Assembly: GCF_000146325.1 (NCBI RefSeq)
Contig: NZ_GL397067.1
Coordinates: 1,758,860 to 1,822,859, forward strand
Reading direction: 5' to 3'
DNA: 64,000 bases
Source: Pediococcus acidilactici DSM 20284
Lineage (GTDB): Bacteria; Bacillota; Bacilli; Lactobacillales; Lactobacillaceae
The translations under genes and the position numbers were made by a program. Of this stretch, positions 7,903 through 17,444 are shown piece by piece. The notes beneath the pieces were generated by a model, which saw nothing but the letters and a program-made list of their open reading frames with translations, made no database searches and was not told where the DNA came from. Position 1 is the stretch's first letter. Every line of letters begins with the position of its first letter.

Positions 7903-8607
7903 CTATTCCGATTCAGCGATGGACTGTTGAATATCTCGCACGTCACTAGCTTGATGTTTCATAAATTCGGAGTCCTTAATCGGTAAACTCAAGTCAATCC
8001 CGTCCAGTATCTGCCAGGAAAGTTTCACTTGATCAGCCCTAAAATCTAATAAATGACCGCCGAATTGGTGTTGGTCGTCGATGAAATGCAAATGCATTCC
8101 GGCCACGCTCGCTCCGTGGAATAGTTTCGGACTATAGTATCCCACAACGGTTCCCTTAATGTTTTGTGCATCAAAGATTTGTTGCTTCGCAGCGGTCTCG
8201 CTCAACGTTGGGTAAGGGCGCTGTTGGCCTTTAACCACCCGGGTTTGCACCCGGGAGAAGAGTCCGCTAATTTTAATTGCCACAAATGTATTTTGGTATG
8301 ACAATTCTTTAGCTAATGTCGCATCTACTTCGGCCATTTCGATTTCTGGTAAAACCACGTGTCCCTCAAAATCCGCTTGGTTAACGTCGGCAAAGGGTAA
8401 CATGGCTTCGGGTTCTAAAATGCGAACACTCCCGTCAGCTAGGGCTTGGTAAGCAACCCCATCTAAAATAATGACTTCGCCATCAAGACCTTCCGCAGTC
8501 CCAATCCCAAAATCACCGTGTTCTAATAATGCTTCGGCAGTCAAAGTTCCGCCGAAAAGACCGTCTACTAACATTGCTAACGTGCCGTGTTGAAATAATT
8601 TTGCCAT
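7903..8607 (-). CDS. budA: Alpha-acetolactate decarboxylase
   Basis: Decarboxylates acetolactate to acetoin, helping to dispose of pyruvate without acid. 234 residues from [10 protein letters not shown]. The zinc ligands of the family are visible as H172-L-H174 and H185 in the MHLHF...GGH segment, and the N-terminal LVDGLFGG stretch is typical. Start: the ATG at 8607 has AAGGGGGG upstream; an earlier ATG at 8691 would overlap alsS and add 28 residues foreign to the family. It lies 28 bases after alsS, so the two form one operon that carries pyruvate to acetoin. Confidence 0.95.
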   Translation of the reverse strand: MAKLFQHGTLAMLVDGLFGGTLTAEALLEHGDFGIGTAEGLDGEVIILDGVAYQALADGSVRILEPEAMLPFADVNQADFEGHVVLPEIEMAEVDATLAKELSYQNTFVAIKISGLFSRVQTRVVKGQQRPYPTLSETAAKQQIFDAQNIKGTVVGYYSPKLFHGASVAGMHLHFIDDQHQFGGHLLDFRADQVKLSWQILDGIDLSLPIKDSEFMKHQASDVRDIQQSIAESE

Positions 8608-8635
8608 CTGCAATCCCCCCTTTTTTACAAATATT

Positions 8636-10312
8636 TTATAGTTGATCTGGTAGCAAGGATTGGCCCAACTTAACGTTATCTCGATAATCAACCGGAATGT
8701 CGACCACTACCGGTCCCTTCGTTTGAAACGCTTCGTCCAGTTTCTTTCCTAGATCTGCTGGTCCATCAACTCGCAAGCCCTTGGCACCATAACTTTCAGC
8801 CAGTTTAACAAAGTCAACCGGACCAAAGTTTACTCCCGCAGCTTTGCCATATTTCAATTCTTCTTGGAACTTAACCATGTCATAATGCCCATCGTTCCAG
8901 ATAATGTGCACAATATCTAGATTTTCCCGAACGGCCGTTTCCAATTCTTGCGCGGAGAACAGGAAGCCCCCGTCTCCAGAAACGGAAACTGATTTGTGAC
9001 CCGGACGTAACAACGCCGCTGAAATTGCCCATGGCAAGGCAACTCCAAGGGTTTGCATTCCGTTACTAAATAAGAGGTGCCGTGGTTGGTAACTTCTAAA
9101 GTGCCGTGCCATCCAAATATAAAAGCTTCCCACGTCAACTGAAACGGTCATTTCATCGTCGACCCGGTACTGCAGCGCTGAAATTAGTGATAACGGATGA
9201 ATTCGTTGGGTATCCGATTCCGCTTCGGGCGGTAAGTCCTGTTGATTTTGTTGTTCGCGTAACTGCTCTAAGTACTGCTCTCCGTCGTTACTAATTTGGT
9301 AACCCGCGAGGTGCGGTGTTAAGAGGTTAATGGTTTGGGCAATGTCGCCCACTAGTTCTTTTTCGGGTTCAAAGTTGTGGTCGATTTCGGATGGTGAATC
9401 GTCGATTACGAGAATCTTGCCATCCCCTTCCGCATTCCAGTTCCGCGGTTCGTATTCGATGGCATCGTATCCGACCGTAATAACCAAATCACTGTGTTTC
9501 AACAACTTATCCCCAGGTTGGTTGCGGAAAAGTCCGACCCGCCCGTAGAAATGGTCTTCTAAATCATGGGAAATAATTCCCGCGCCTTGGAAAGTTTCCA
9601 CAACTGGCAAATCAGATTCCTTAACTAACTGCCGTACCGCTTGGGTAACTTCTGGCGATGACGCCCGCATCCCTAGCAATAGTACGGGAAGTTGGGCGTT
9701 TTTAATGGCTTCCGCCAGTTTCTTAATTTCATCAGGGCTTGCTGGCCCTAAAATGGGCTTCTTCAAGGGTTGAATTGGCCGGGTGCTAACTGGTGCGTTC
9801 ACCACGTCTTGTGGAAAACTCACAAAACTTGCCCCTTGTTTAGAAGATTCCGCAGCCCGGTAGGCATTTGCCAAAACTTCTGAAATGTTTTCTGGTTCCT
9901 GCACTTCCACACTGTACTTGGTAATTGGTTCAAACAAATCCGCGTTGCGCATGCTTTGGTGCGTTAGTCTCAAAAGGTCGTTACGGGGAACTTGCCCACC
10001 GATAGCTAATACCGGATCCCCTTCCGCCGTCGCGGTAACTAATCCGGTAGCTAAATTTCCCACTCCGGGGCCGGAGGTGGTTAAAACCACCCCCGGTTTT
10101 CCGGTAATCCGGCCAACCGCTGCCGCCATAAAGGCCGCATTTTGTTCGTGCCGGGTAATAATTAACCGGGGCTTCCGGGCCCGATTAGAATGCTCTAACT
10201 GTTCGAATAACAAGTCAATTTTGGCACCTGGAATCCCAAAAATATATTCCACATCATGGTTAATGAGACTGTCCAGAATCGAATCCGCTCCCGTGTAACT
10301 GCTTTGAATCAT
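8636..10312 (-). CDS. alsS: Catabolic acetolactate synthase
   Basis: 558-residue ThDP enzyme condensing two pyruvates to acetolactate. Seen: the N-terminal pyrimidine-binding domain with the catalytic Glu in [12 protein letters not shown], a central domain, and the C-terminal ThDP motif [17 protein letters not shown]...WND. There is no sign of an IlvN regulatory partner nearby, and aldC follows directly, so this is the catabolic (acetoin) type and not the branched-chain biosynthetic one. Start ATG with AAGGAGG. A near-consensus cre site overlaps the expected transcription start, so carbon-catabolite control by CcpA is likely. Confidence 0.95.
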   Translation of the reverse strand: MIQSSYTGADSILDSLINHDVEYIFGIPGAKIDLLFEQLEHSNRARKPRLIITRHEQNAAFMAAAVGRITGKPGVVLTTSGPGVGNLATGLVTATAEGDPVLAIGGQVPRNDLLRLTHQSMRNADLFEPITKYSVEVQEPENISEVLANAYRAAESSKQGASFVSFPQDVVNAPVSTRPIQPLKKPILGPASPDEIKKLAEAIKNAQLPVLLLGMRASSPEVTQAVRQLVKESDLPVVETFQGAGIISHDLEDHFYGRVGLFRNQPGDKLLKHSDLVITVGYDAIEYEPRNWNAEGDGKILVIDDSPSEIDHNFEPEKELVGDIAQTINLLTPHLAGYQISNDGEQYLEQLREQQNQQDLPPEAESDTQRIHPLSLISALQYRVDDEMTVSVDVGSFYIWMARHFRSYQPRHLLFSNGMQTLGVALPWAISAALLRPGHKSVSVSGDGGFLFSAQELETAVRENLDIVHIIWNDGHYDMVKFQEELKYGKAAGVNFGPVDFVKLAESYGAKGLRVDGPADLGKKLDEAFQTKGPVVVDIPVDYRDNVKLGQSLLPDQL

Positions 10313-10334
10313 CTTTTTCCTCCTTAGGGGATCT

Positions 10335-10348
10335 TGAAAGTGTTTACA
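10335..10348 (-). promoter_or_regulatory. CcpA cre-like site at the alsS promoter
   Basis: TGTAAACACTTTCA matches TGWAANCGNTNWCA at all but one position (A for G at position 8). It lies just downstream of a -10-like TATAGT at 10359-10354, so the site would overlap the start of transcription. Confidence 0.6.
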
Positions 10349-10449
10349 TAACTACTATATCAGAATTTAACTACCATGGATCGGGTAAATATTACTTTTT
10401 GCACTCCTTGCAACTTGATTCCCATTATCCATCGTTTGCTGTGCATAAC

Positions 10450-12747
10450 TTAATTAATTGTTTGGTATAACGACTCGGGGATTTTAGCAATTAACGGACT
10501 AAGTTGTCCCTTGGCTACTACTAATAAACGATGCATTGCCCGTGAACAAATGGTGTATAACAACTGTTCGTCGCGGTGACTTTGATAATTTTCCACGTTG
10601 GCATCCCAAACAATCACTGAATCAAATTCCAGTCCCTTAGCTAGGAAGGATGGCACTACTAAAGTTCCTTCCACAAGTCGTTGATTTTCCGTGCGAATTA
10701 AAGTTACCTTTTCTCCAGCGGCCTGTAACTGCTCCGTGATTTGCTCACATTCTGCTAAACTACGACCAATAATTGCGGTAGTTTCGTGGTCTTGGCGGTC
10801 CCGTTCTAACTGGGCTTGGACCGTCTTAAGCATGGTAGCTTGATCTTGGGTAACGGCAACCCGGGGTAATTCGCCTTGGCGGTTGAACGCTTCGATTGCT
10901 TCGCCCTCTTCCAAAATCTCCTTCGTGAAGTCCGTAATTGGTTGCGTCGAACGGTACGACTTCGCCAACTGAACTACCTTAGTCTTTTCTGGATCAAACA
11001 TGGTCGAAAGTTCTGCCAAAAGGGTTTTACTGGTTTCGTTTGCGTAAATTGATTGGTTCAAATCCCCTAGCAAAGTAAACTTAGCCTTCGGGAAGTTATA
11101 CCGCAGATAAGCTAGTTGAAAGGCATTGTAATCTTGGATTTCATCGATAAACACGTAGCGCATCGAACGGTCGCCCCGTTTACCAGTAATTAAATCATAG
11201 AGGTACAGGTACGCTGACGTATCCACCATCGTTAATTGCCGATTTTTAAGATTTTCCACTAGTTTTTCCACATGGGCCTGCCACTGTGCTTCGGTAACCC
11301 CGATTTTTTCTAACTTATACCACTTTGGCAAAGTCCGAAGCATGTGGACGTACTGCGCGTTAATACTCAAGAAGCGGTTCCGCATAATTGCGTTCCGAAC
11401 CGGTTTTAACTCTTTAACCACAATTTGCCGAGCTAAAAACTTAAATTCTTCGTCATTGTCCTTGAATTCGCGAGGTTTATTCTTAAACAACTCGTGAATT
11501 TCTTCTTGGCTTAAGTTTTGCACCGCTTCTTCTACCCATTTCGTCCGTAGTTCGCTCCCAACCTTTTGGTTAAGCATGCGAATTAAGGTCTCTCGAGTTC
11601 CGTCGATCCGGTTACTTAAGCTATAAGTGTCGTTAAACGAATAGTAGATTTCCTTAATCTTTTCCCTGCTAGCGAACGGTTTTTCCTTGAACATGATATT
11701 TCTAAACCGCATGCCGCCCTTCCCAAGGTGCTGTGCATAACGGGTTAGGGCTTTAAAGAATTGCAAACTACCTTTAAATTGGTCGATTTTTCGTTCTGCG
11801 TCAGTAAGCTGCTTATCAAACCGTTGTTGTAAGTTTTCCACATCTAAGTTAGGAATCCGCCGCCGGGCAAATTGGTAATAGGTCATCTGCACCATGTTTT
11901 GTTCCCCTAATTCAGGTAACACTTGGTCCACATAGTCGTTAAACAACTGGTTTGGCGAGAACATAATCACTTGTCCTGCCGTCAATTTTCCCCGATAACG
12001 GTATAACAAGAACGCAACTCGTTGTAAAATTGCCGCCGTTTTTCCTGAACCAGCCGCCCCTTGCACAAATAAAAGGTCCGCGGACGTATTCCGGATAATT
12101 TGGTTTTGTTCGCGTTGAATGGTGGAAACGATGCTCTTCATCTTTACGTCCGACTGTGAACCTAAAGCGTTCAATAACATTTGATCGCCAATCGTTTCGT
12201 CAGTATCGTAAACCGAAATCAACTTACCGTCTTCAATCGTAAACTGGCGCTTCAACTTTAAATCCACGGATTGTTGCCCATCTGGGGTTGCGTACTCCAC
12301 GTGGCCCATTTTGCCATCGTAGTAAACACTTGAAATTGGCGCACGCCAATCGTAAATCAAAAAGTGGTCCGGAGTATCCGAAAAAGAGCCCAGTCCGATG
12401 TAGATGGTCTCGTCATTTTTCTCGCCCTCTTCGTGGAAGTCAATCCGGGCGAAGTAAGGCCGTTTTTGCATTTGTTTAAGTGTTTTAATTCGTTTGGTTG
12501 CGTGTTGCCAACTATTCTCGCGCTCTTCGAGCAACTGCTGTTGTTGGCGAATTGAAATTGCCGTGTCCATCATTCCTGAATAACTGGAAGTATTGATTCG
12601 GACATCGTTATAAAAATTATCTTGGATTGCTCCGCGATCATTTTCGGCATTCTTAGCATCTTTTTGGGCCTTATCCATAGCAATGTCTACCTTATCTAAG
12701 ACCTCTGCTAAATGTTTTTCTTCATATTTAAAAATTTCGTCTGCCAA
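10450..12747 (-). CDS. helD: HelD-type RNA polymerase-associated ATPase (superfamily 1 helicase fold)
   Basis: 765 residues. The N-terminal 90 residues form a coiled-coil arm (charged, Gln-rich), then Walker A GAAGSGKTA, Walker B FIDEIQDY, LLGDLNQSIY and the SF1 motif AKSYRS. This layout is that of Gram-positive HelD, which releases RNA polymerase from stalled complexes, and not of UvrD/PcrA. The start is TTG at 12747 with GAGAGGTG upstream. It is transcribed alone; no clear terminator is visible in the 137 bases to alsS. The family is certain; the cellular role is by analogy with Bacillus HelD. Confidence 0.9.
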   Translation of the reverse strand: MADEIFKYEEKHLAEVLDKVDIAMDKAQKDAKNAENDRGAIQDNFYNDVRINTSSYSGMMDTAISIRQQQQLLEERENSWQHATKRIKTLKQMQKRPYFARIDFHEEGEKNDETIYIGLGSFSDTPDHFLIYDWRAPISSVYYDGKMGHVEYATPDGQQSVDLKLKRQFTIEDGKLISVYDTDETIGDQMLLNALGSQSDVKMKSIVSTIQREQNQIIRNTSADLLFVQGAAGSGKTAAILQRVAFLLYRYRGKLTAGQVIMFSPNQLFNDYVDQVLPELGEQNMVQMTYYQFARRRIPNLDVENLQQRFDKQLTDAERKIDQFKGSLQFFKALTRYAQHLGKGGMRFRNIMFKEKPFASREKIKEIYYSFNDTYSLSNRIDGTRETLIRMLNQKVGSELRTKWVEEAVQNLSQEEIHELFKNKPREFKDNDEEFKFLARQIVVKELKPVRNAIMRNRFLSINAQYVHMLRTLPKWYKLEKIGVTEAQWQAHVEKLVENLKNRQLTMVDTSAYLYLYDLITGKRGDRSMRYVFIDEIQDYNAFQLAYLRYNFPKAKFTLLGDLNQSIYANETSKTLLAELSTMFDPEKTKVVQLAKSYRSTQPITDFTKEILEEGEAIEAFNRQGELPRVAVTQDQATMLKTVQAQLERDRQDHETTAIIGRSLAECEQITEQLQAAGEKVTLIRTENQRLVEGTLVVPSFLAKGLEFDSVIVWDANVENYQSHRDEQLLYTICSRAMHRLLVVAKGQLSPLIAKIPESLYQTIN

Positions 12748-12886
12748 TATGTTTCACCTCTCGGTTTTGTTAGACATAAATTTTACTCCTTTTTATGCGT
12801 TTTCACAAAGATTTAAGTCATTTTGGAAATTTAATTTATGATAGAATGGTTGAGGTTTTACAAAAAATAAGGAAGGACAGAAGCTG

Positions 12887-13534
12887 ATGAAACAACTAAA
12901 GCTGTACTTTGTTCGTCACGGACAAACCATTTTTAATAAGTACAATCGGATGCAAGGCTGGTCCGACTCACCCTTAACTGAAAAAGGGTACGCAGACGCC
13001 CACCAAGCTGGCGTTCGACTAAGCGATACTAAGTTCGACGCGGTGTACGCTTCGGATACCACCCGAGCAATGAACACTGCCCGCGCCATTTTAGCTGAAA
13101 ACAAGCACACTACCGCTGAAATCCAAGCAAAAACCGAATTTCGAGAAGAATTTTACGGTTATTTTGAAGGCAACGATTCTGCCCAAACTTGGTTTGAAGT
13201 TTTGATGCCGATTTCTGGAAAACGCTCGTTCCACGAATTTCTCGAAGAACGCCCGATTGCGGAAACTAAAGACGCTATTAAAGCGGCCGATCCTTTCCAC
13301 GATGCGGAAAATAACGCCGAATTTTGGGAAAGAATCAACCGTGGATTTAACGACTTGCTAGCGACCGCTAACGATGGCGATCAAATCCTCATCGTCAGTC
13401 ACGGAACGACAATCCGTTCCATCGCAGCTAAAGCAGATCCTGAACTAGACATCACTTGGGGTCCTAAAAATGGCAGCATTACCCGTTTTACCCTTGATGA
13501 AGATGGAATTCATTTAATCGAATATAACAATTAA
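12887..13534 (+). CDS. Histidine phosphatase (phosphoglycerate-mutase-like) family protein
   Basis: 215 residues. Catalytic RHG at 10-12 (FVRHGQT) with FNKYNRMQGWSDSPLTEKG, and the second His in IVSHGTTIR near residue 168. Such proteins dephosphorylate small metabolites; cofactor-dependent PGM is unlikely because this branch typically consists of broad phosphatases. Start ATG at 12887 after AAGGA. It is followed 45 bases later by a permease and then by a paralogous phosphatase, forming a three-gene unit. The substrate is unknown. Confidence 0.88.
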   Translation: MKQLKLYFVRHGQTIFNKYNRMQGWSDSPLTEKGYADAHQAGVRLSDTKFDAVYASDTTRAMNTARAILAENKHTTAEIQAKTEFREEFYGYFEGNDSAQTWFEVLMPISGKRSFHEFLEERPIAETKDAIKAADPFHDAENNAEFWERINRGFNDLLATANDGDQILIVSHGTTIRSIAAKADPELDITWGPKNGSITRFTLDEDGIHLIEYNN

Positions 13535-13579
13535 GATAGTAGAATTGAGATTTAAAATTTACATAGGAGAGACGTAAGA

Positions 13580-15211
13580 ATGGAAAATTCACCTTTAGAT
13601 GCAAAAAAAAGGTACATTAGCTGGCCGGTCGTTGCTCTGATGGACTTTGTTACCGTAATTGGCTTTGACGATTTAATTTACAATTTTCATAACCAAGGTT
13701 TAGCAATTGTTTCTACCTGGGTTTTGATGATTCTGCTTTTTGTTTGGCCATATGAAATGATGGTTGGCCAACTAGGCGGAACTTTCAACGAAGACGGTGG
13801 CGGATTAGCTTCCTGGGTTCGCGCAACTAACGGGGACCTTGCCGGATACATCGTGGCCTTCTTCTACTGGATTGCGGGATTACCATACGTAGTCGACGTT
13901 GCTAACTCCGTGGTAGTTTCAATTAGTTGGTTAGTTAAGGGTAACGGGGATTTACAATCCTACATGCCCACGATTGCCTTTGCCCTCTTCACCGCGGTGG
14001 TCTTTTTAGTTTTCATTTGGTTCCAGCACTTTTTCCGCAACCGCTCGTTGGAGATTCTCAGTACTTTAGGCGGCGGGGCCATGTTTGTAATGACGATTCT
14101 TTTCGTGGTAATGACGGTTGCCGCCCTAATGCATGGTCGTCACATTGCTACCCAGCCCTTTAATGCGAGGGCCTTCATCCCTAAAATTGATGGACACTTC
14201 CTATCTACCTTTGGGTTATTAATTTTCGCGATTAACGGTGCCGAACTTGCCGCACCATACGTTAAGGAAATGAAAGACGGTAAACGGGACTTTCCGAAAG
14301 CCATGATGATGCTCCTATTAATGACGATTTTTCTCACCGTCTTTGGTTCGTTCTCGTTGGCGGTGTTCTTTAACGCCCACCATCTTCCTTACGATTTGAA
14401 AATGAACGGTTCCTACTACGCCTTCCAAGCGTTAGGGAAGGAATTTGGAATTGGGGACACCCTCATGTACATCTTTGCGGTGAGTCAAGCCCTTTACATG
14501 TTTGCCCAATTGGCGGTTATTTTAGACGCCAGCACCCGGATTTTCTTGTCTGACGTCGCAATGAAGTACTTGCCTAAATCACTAGGTAAACTAAATAGCG
14601 ACGGTTTGCCAATCAATGGGTACTGGTTAACCACTGGAATCGTTTCGCTGGTACTCTTCCTCAGTAACTGGCTACCAAGTATTAACGACATGTTCAACTG
14701 GCTTTTGAACATCAACGGGATTGTTTCGCCATTCGTAACTAGTTTTGTCTTCTTTGCCTTCATGCGCATTCGGCAAAAGAGTAAAGAATTCCATAGTGAT
14801 TACGTCTTCATTAAAAACGACGTTCTTGCTTGGTTAGTGGGAGCATGGTGCTTTGTAATCACCATCGTATTTTCACTGTTAGGGGTTCGTCCAACCGACG
14901 CGACGCCAGGAACTGCTTTATACGACAAGGAATTAGCGTTGAACATCATCATTCCGGTAATTTTCATTGCCCTATCCGCGTTGCTTCCTTACATGGCGTG
15001 GGTAGAACGTAACCACTTGAAGAAGACTTCCCGGGCTTCCTACCCATTTGCAATCTTAACTTTCATTGTGGGCGCTTATCTAGTAATTAAGGGCCACTAC
15101 AGTGCTGACGTTTGGTCTGGCGTGATTGCTTGGGGAATTATCGTGGTCGCTACCTTAGCGGTTTACTTCCTCTTCTTTAACATCTTTAGAAAATCATTTA
15201 AGAAAGCATAG
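13580..15211 (+). CDS. APC-superfamily amino-acid permease
   Basis: 543 residues with about 12 hydrophobic segments and a short polar C-terminus. The first segments (VALMDFVTVIGFDDLIYN) and GGLASWVRA resemble the glutamate/GABA-antiporter-like branch of the APC superfamily, but the substrate cannot be read from the sequence. Start ATG after TAGGAGAG. It is sandwiched between two related histidine phosphatase genes (45 and 4 bases away), suggesting joint transcription. No glutamate decarboxylase is nearby, which argues against an acid-resistance GadC role. Confidence 0.85.
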   Translation: MENSPLDAKKRYISWPVVALMDFVTVIGFDDLIYNFHNQGLAIVSTWVLMILLFVWPYEMMVGQLGGTFNEDGGGLASWVRATNGDLAGYIVAFFYWIAGLPYVVDVANSVVVSISWLVKGNGDLQSYMPTIAFALFTAVVFLVFIWFQHFFRNRSLEILSTLGGGAMFVMTILFVVMTVAALMHGRHIATQPFNARAFIPKIDGHFLSTFGLLIFAINGAELAAPYVKEMKDGKRDFPKAMMMLLLMTIFLTVFGSFSLAVFFNAHHLPYDLKMNGSYYAFQALGKEFGIGDTLMYIFAVSQALYMFAQLAVILDASTRIFLSDVAMKYLPKSLGKLNSDGLPINGYWLTTGIVSLVLFLSNWLPSINDMFNWLLNINGIVSPFVTSFVFFAFMRIRQKSKEFHSDYVFIKNDVLAWLVGAWCFVITIVFSLLGVRPTDATPGTALYDKELALNIIIPVIFIALSALLPYMAWVERNHLKKTSRASYPFAILTFIVGAYLVIKGHYSADVWSGVIAWGIIVVATLAVYFLFFNIFRKSFKKA

Positions 15212-15215
15212 ATTC

Positions 15216-15896
15216 ATGAAAACAGTTAACTATTACTTTGTACGGCACGGGCAAACCCTCTTCAATCGGTACCGCCATTTACAGGGTTGGTCTGATTCGC
15301 CGCTTACCGAAAAAGGGGTGCACGACGCCCAACAAGCAGGCGACTTCTTAGCGGACGTGGATTTTGCCCACGCGTATTGTTCAGATACTACTCGGGCAAT
15401 CAAAACGGCCCGGTTCATTAACCAGCGAAATCACCACCCGTTACCCGAAAAAACCATCGAACCAATCGCAGCTTTTCGGGAACAATTCTTTGGTTATTTC
15501 GAAGGTGCTAATTCGGTAGAAACTGAATTTAAACTTTATCAACAACATTCCACAATTGAACCAACCCTTAACGCCATGACCGCTTTACATGGCATTAAGG
15601 CAGCCATCGACGTGTGGAAAAACGTGGATCCGTTCCACGATGCCGAAAGCTACACGGAAATCACCACCCGTTTGCAACAAGGTTTGGATTACACCTTTGA
15701 CCAAGCTAACGATGGTGATAACGTGTTGGTGGTATCGCACGGAACTTTGATTCGAATTTTGACGTCCATGTTCAACCCAGAAATTGACGTGTCCCATAGC
15801 CCCCGCAACGGGAGTGTTACCAAATTAAAATTGAGGGGCCAAGATGGAGTGGTGGAATATTTTGGCAGAGTGTCCCCAGCCCCGGGTAACTCGTGA
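15216..15896 (+). CDS. Second histidine phosphatase family protein
   Basis: 226 residues, clearly paralogous to the protein at 12887-13534 (shared FVRHGQTLFN, QGWSDSPLTEKG, SDTTRA and DGDN-VLVVSHGT segments). It starts 4 bases after the permease stop. The last ten codons and the TGA (GRVSPAPGNS) come from a structured repeat element that begins at the 3' end, so the original C-terminus may have been altered when the element arrived. The substrate is unknown. Confidence 0.88.
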   Translation: MKTVNYYFVRHGQTLFNRYRHLQGWSDSPLTEKGVHDAQQAGDFLADVDFAHAYCSDTTRAIKTARFINQRNHHPLPEKTIEPIAAFREQFFGYFEGANSVETEFKLYQQHSTIEPTLNAMTALHGIKAAIDVWKNVDPFHDAESYTEITTRLQQGLDYTFDQANDGDNVLVVSHGTLIRILTSMFNPEIDVSHSPRNGSVTKLKLRGQDGVVEYFGRVSPAPGNS

Positions 15897-15993
15897 GGAT
15901 TAATTGAGAAGTAGACCTAATTGTCTCGACAATTAGGTCTACTTTTTAGTTAACCGGAACGAGTTGGGGCTGGGTACACATTTCGACTAGGTT
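15868..15993 (+). repeat. Structured 3'-end element, copy 1 (single)
   Basis: In the direction of the phosphatase transcript: outer helix CCCAGCCCC / GGGGCTGGG, 4-base bulge GGGT (15884-15887), continued helix AACTCGT / ACGAGTT, then GAGGATTAA pairing with TTAACC with one bulged A, then an apical 16-pair hairpin (15910-15943), and the trailing box CACATTTCGACTA. The same architecture with different stem sequences recurs at 36722-36850, 41071-41183 and 46289-46411. The host gene's TGA is the first triplet of the conserved TGAGGA. Confidence 0.85.
15910..15948 (+). terminator. Apical hairpin with T run, likely terminator
   Basis: AGTAGACCTAATTGTC and its exact complement with almost no loop, followed by TTTTT. 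It forms the tip of the structured element and probably ends the phosphatase-permease-phosphatase transcript. Confidence 0.8.
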
Positions 15994-16097
15994 GCATATC
16001 CAACTTTTGTCCCACTCTCATTTTCTTATTACGACAGAGAAATTCGCGTGGTTCACCCCATAAAATGCTTATTTTTCTACCCCCGCCTAATCCATGA

Positions 16098-16119
16098 TAT
16101 AATTATATAAACGTTTTCA
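16098..16119 (+). promoter_or_regulatory. hflX -10 box and overlapping cre-like site
   Basis: TATAAT at 16098-16103; immediately downstream TATAAACGTTTTCA (16106-16119) matches the CcpA cre consensus TGWAANCGNTNWCA with one mismatch. A weak or missing -35 makes this tentative. hflX starts at 16142 after TTGGAGG. Confidence 0.45.
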
Positions 16120-16141
16120 ATAATTTGGAGGCCATTCTTAT

Positions 16142-17125
16142 ATGAACGAAGAAATCAATGAAGAACCAATTATTATTGCCGGTCTAGAACTTCCTGGCGT
16201 TAACCTGGATTACGCCATGGCAGAACTTAAGTCGTTAGCATCTGCTAACCACATGAGGGTGATGGACCAGCTTACCCAAAAATTAGAACGGCCTAATGCC
16301 GCAACCTATTTTGGAAAAGGAAAAATTGAAGAACTGACCCAAGTAGCTGCGGCTCGCGAAGTCGAAACCCTGGTGGTTAATGACGAATTAACCCCCAGTC
16401 AGCTTAGTAACTTAGAAAAGGAAACCCAGTTACGAGTCATCGACCGCACCGGTTTGATTTTAGAAATCTTTGCTAACCGGGCTCGTTCAAAAGAGGCCCG
16501 TCTCCAAGTTGAACTTGCCAAGTTGCAATATCAGCTTCCCCGCTTGCGGACTAGCGCTACCCAGCGACTTGACCAACAAACTGCCGGAAATACCGGCGGT
16601 GGATTTACTAACCGGGGTGCCGGTGAAACTAAGCTAGAATTAAACCGGCGGACGATTCGTAACCGAATCAACCACATCAACCAGGAACTTAAGGAAATGT
16701 CCACTTCGGCCAACGTGCAACGCCAGCGTCGGGATAAAAAGGACATCCCTAGCGTAGCCTTGGTTGGGTACACCAATACTGGAAAGTCAACCACGATGAA
16801 TGGTTTAATCAGTATGTACGGCCGCAATGAAGACAAGCAAGTTTTCGAAAAAGACATGCTGTTTGCCACCTTGGACACTAGTGTGCGCAAACTAACCTTC
16901 CCAGACCAAAAAGAACTGATTCTTAGCGATACGGTTGGGTTTGTCAGCAATTTGCCACACCAGTTGGTAAAGGCCTTTCGTTCCACCCTATCGGAAGCTG
17001 CTAAAGCGGACCTCCTTGTACAAGTTGTGGACGTATCCGACCCGCATTACCGGGATACGATAACCCGTTCGCCCGAGCGCCTTCCATCTGGCCTTTATCG
17101 ATCGAAACAATCCCGCCCCGAATAA
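16142..17125 (+). pseudogene. hflX: GTPase HflX, truncated after the G3 region
   Basis: HflX is a ribosome-binding GTPase. The N-terminal HflX domain and coiled linker (LQVELAKLQYQLPRL, GGGFTNRGAGETKLE) are intact, followed by G1 GYTNTGKST and G3 DTVGF. After DPHYRD (about base 17055) the reading frame enters antisense sequence of an ABC permease gene and ends in an unrelated tail (RSPERLPSGLYRSKQSRPE). The G4 NKxD motif and about 100 residues of the C-terminal part are missing. The downstream sequence has no continuation in another frame, so this is a junction, not a frameshift. GTP hydrolysis and specificity should be lost. The cause is either a genomic deletion or a mis-assembly. Confidence 0.85.
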
Positions 17126-17444
17126 TTTCCGCAATCATGGCTGATTCAAACACCGTTAGCGCCAAAATTGAAGATGGCAAGATTCCCAACCGAATTCCCA
17201 AGTTAGGCAATCCAAAGTAAACGAAGAAGAACATTAACAAGAGGGGCAAGTTTCGGATTACGTCAATCACCACTCCCACCAACGCTGACAAGTAGCGTAC
17301 GTTAAGGTAACGGATTAGTCCCAGTATTCCACCGAGCACGTAGCTAAAAATAATCGAAATCACCGAAACTTCAATAGTTATCCACAGTCCCTTTAACAAG
17401 AACGCTAAATTTACCGCGGAATAGGCTTCCATAAATGCGTGCAT
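17001..17444 (-). pseudogene. Polar amino-acid ABC transporter permease, C-terminally truncated
   Basis: 147-residue ORF with the N-terminal transmembrane segments of a His/Gln-type permease (LLKGLWITIEVSVISII, RNLPLLLMFFFVYFG) and the start of the EAA loop, DKGQMEGARANGLSY. The family then expects a QALRxIVLPQA stretch and two more helices; instead the frame enters antisense hflX sequence at about 17055-17060 and stops at 17001. It overlaps the previous permease gene's start by one base (ATG/stop at 17444). The transporter is presumably crippled unless the other permease homodimerises. Confidence 0.85.

Noticed and set aside
13580-15211. GadC-type glutamate/GABA acid-resistance system
   Set aside because: The permease is only distantly similar to that branch and no decarboxylase gene is nearby.
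17060-17200. Simple frameshift in hflX
   Set aside because: No HflX sequence continues in the other two frames; the downstream DNA is antisense permease sequence.
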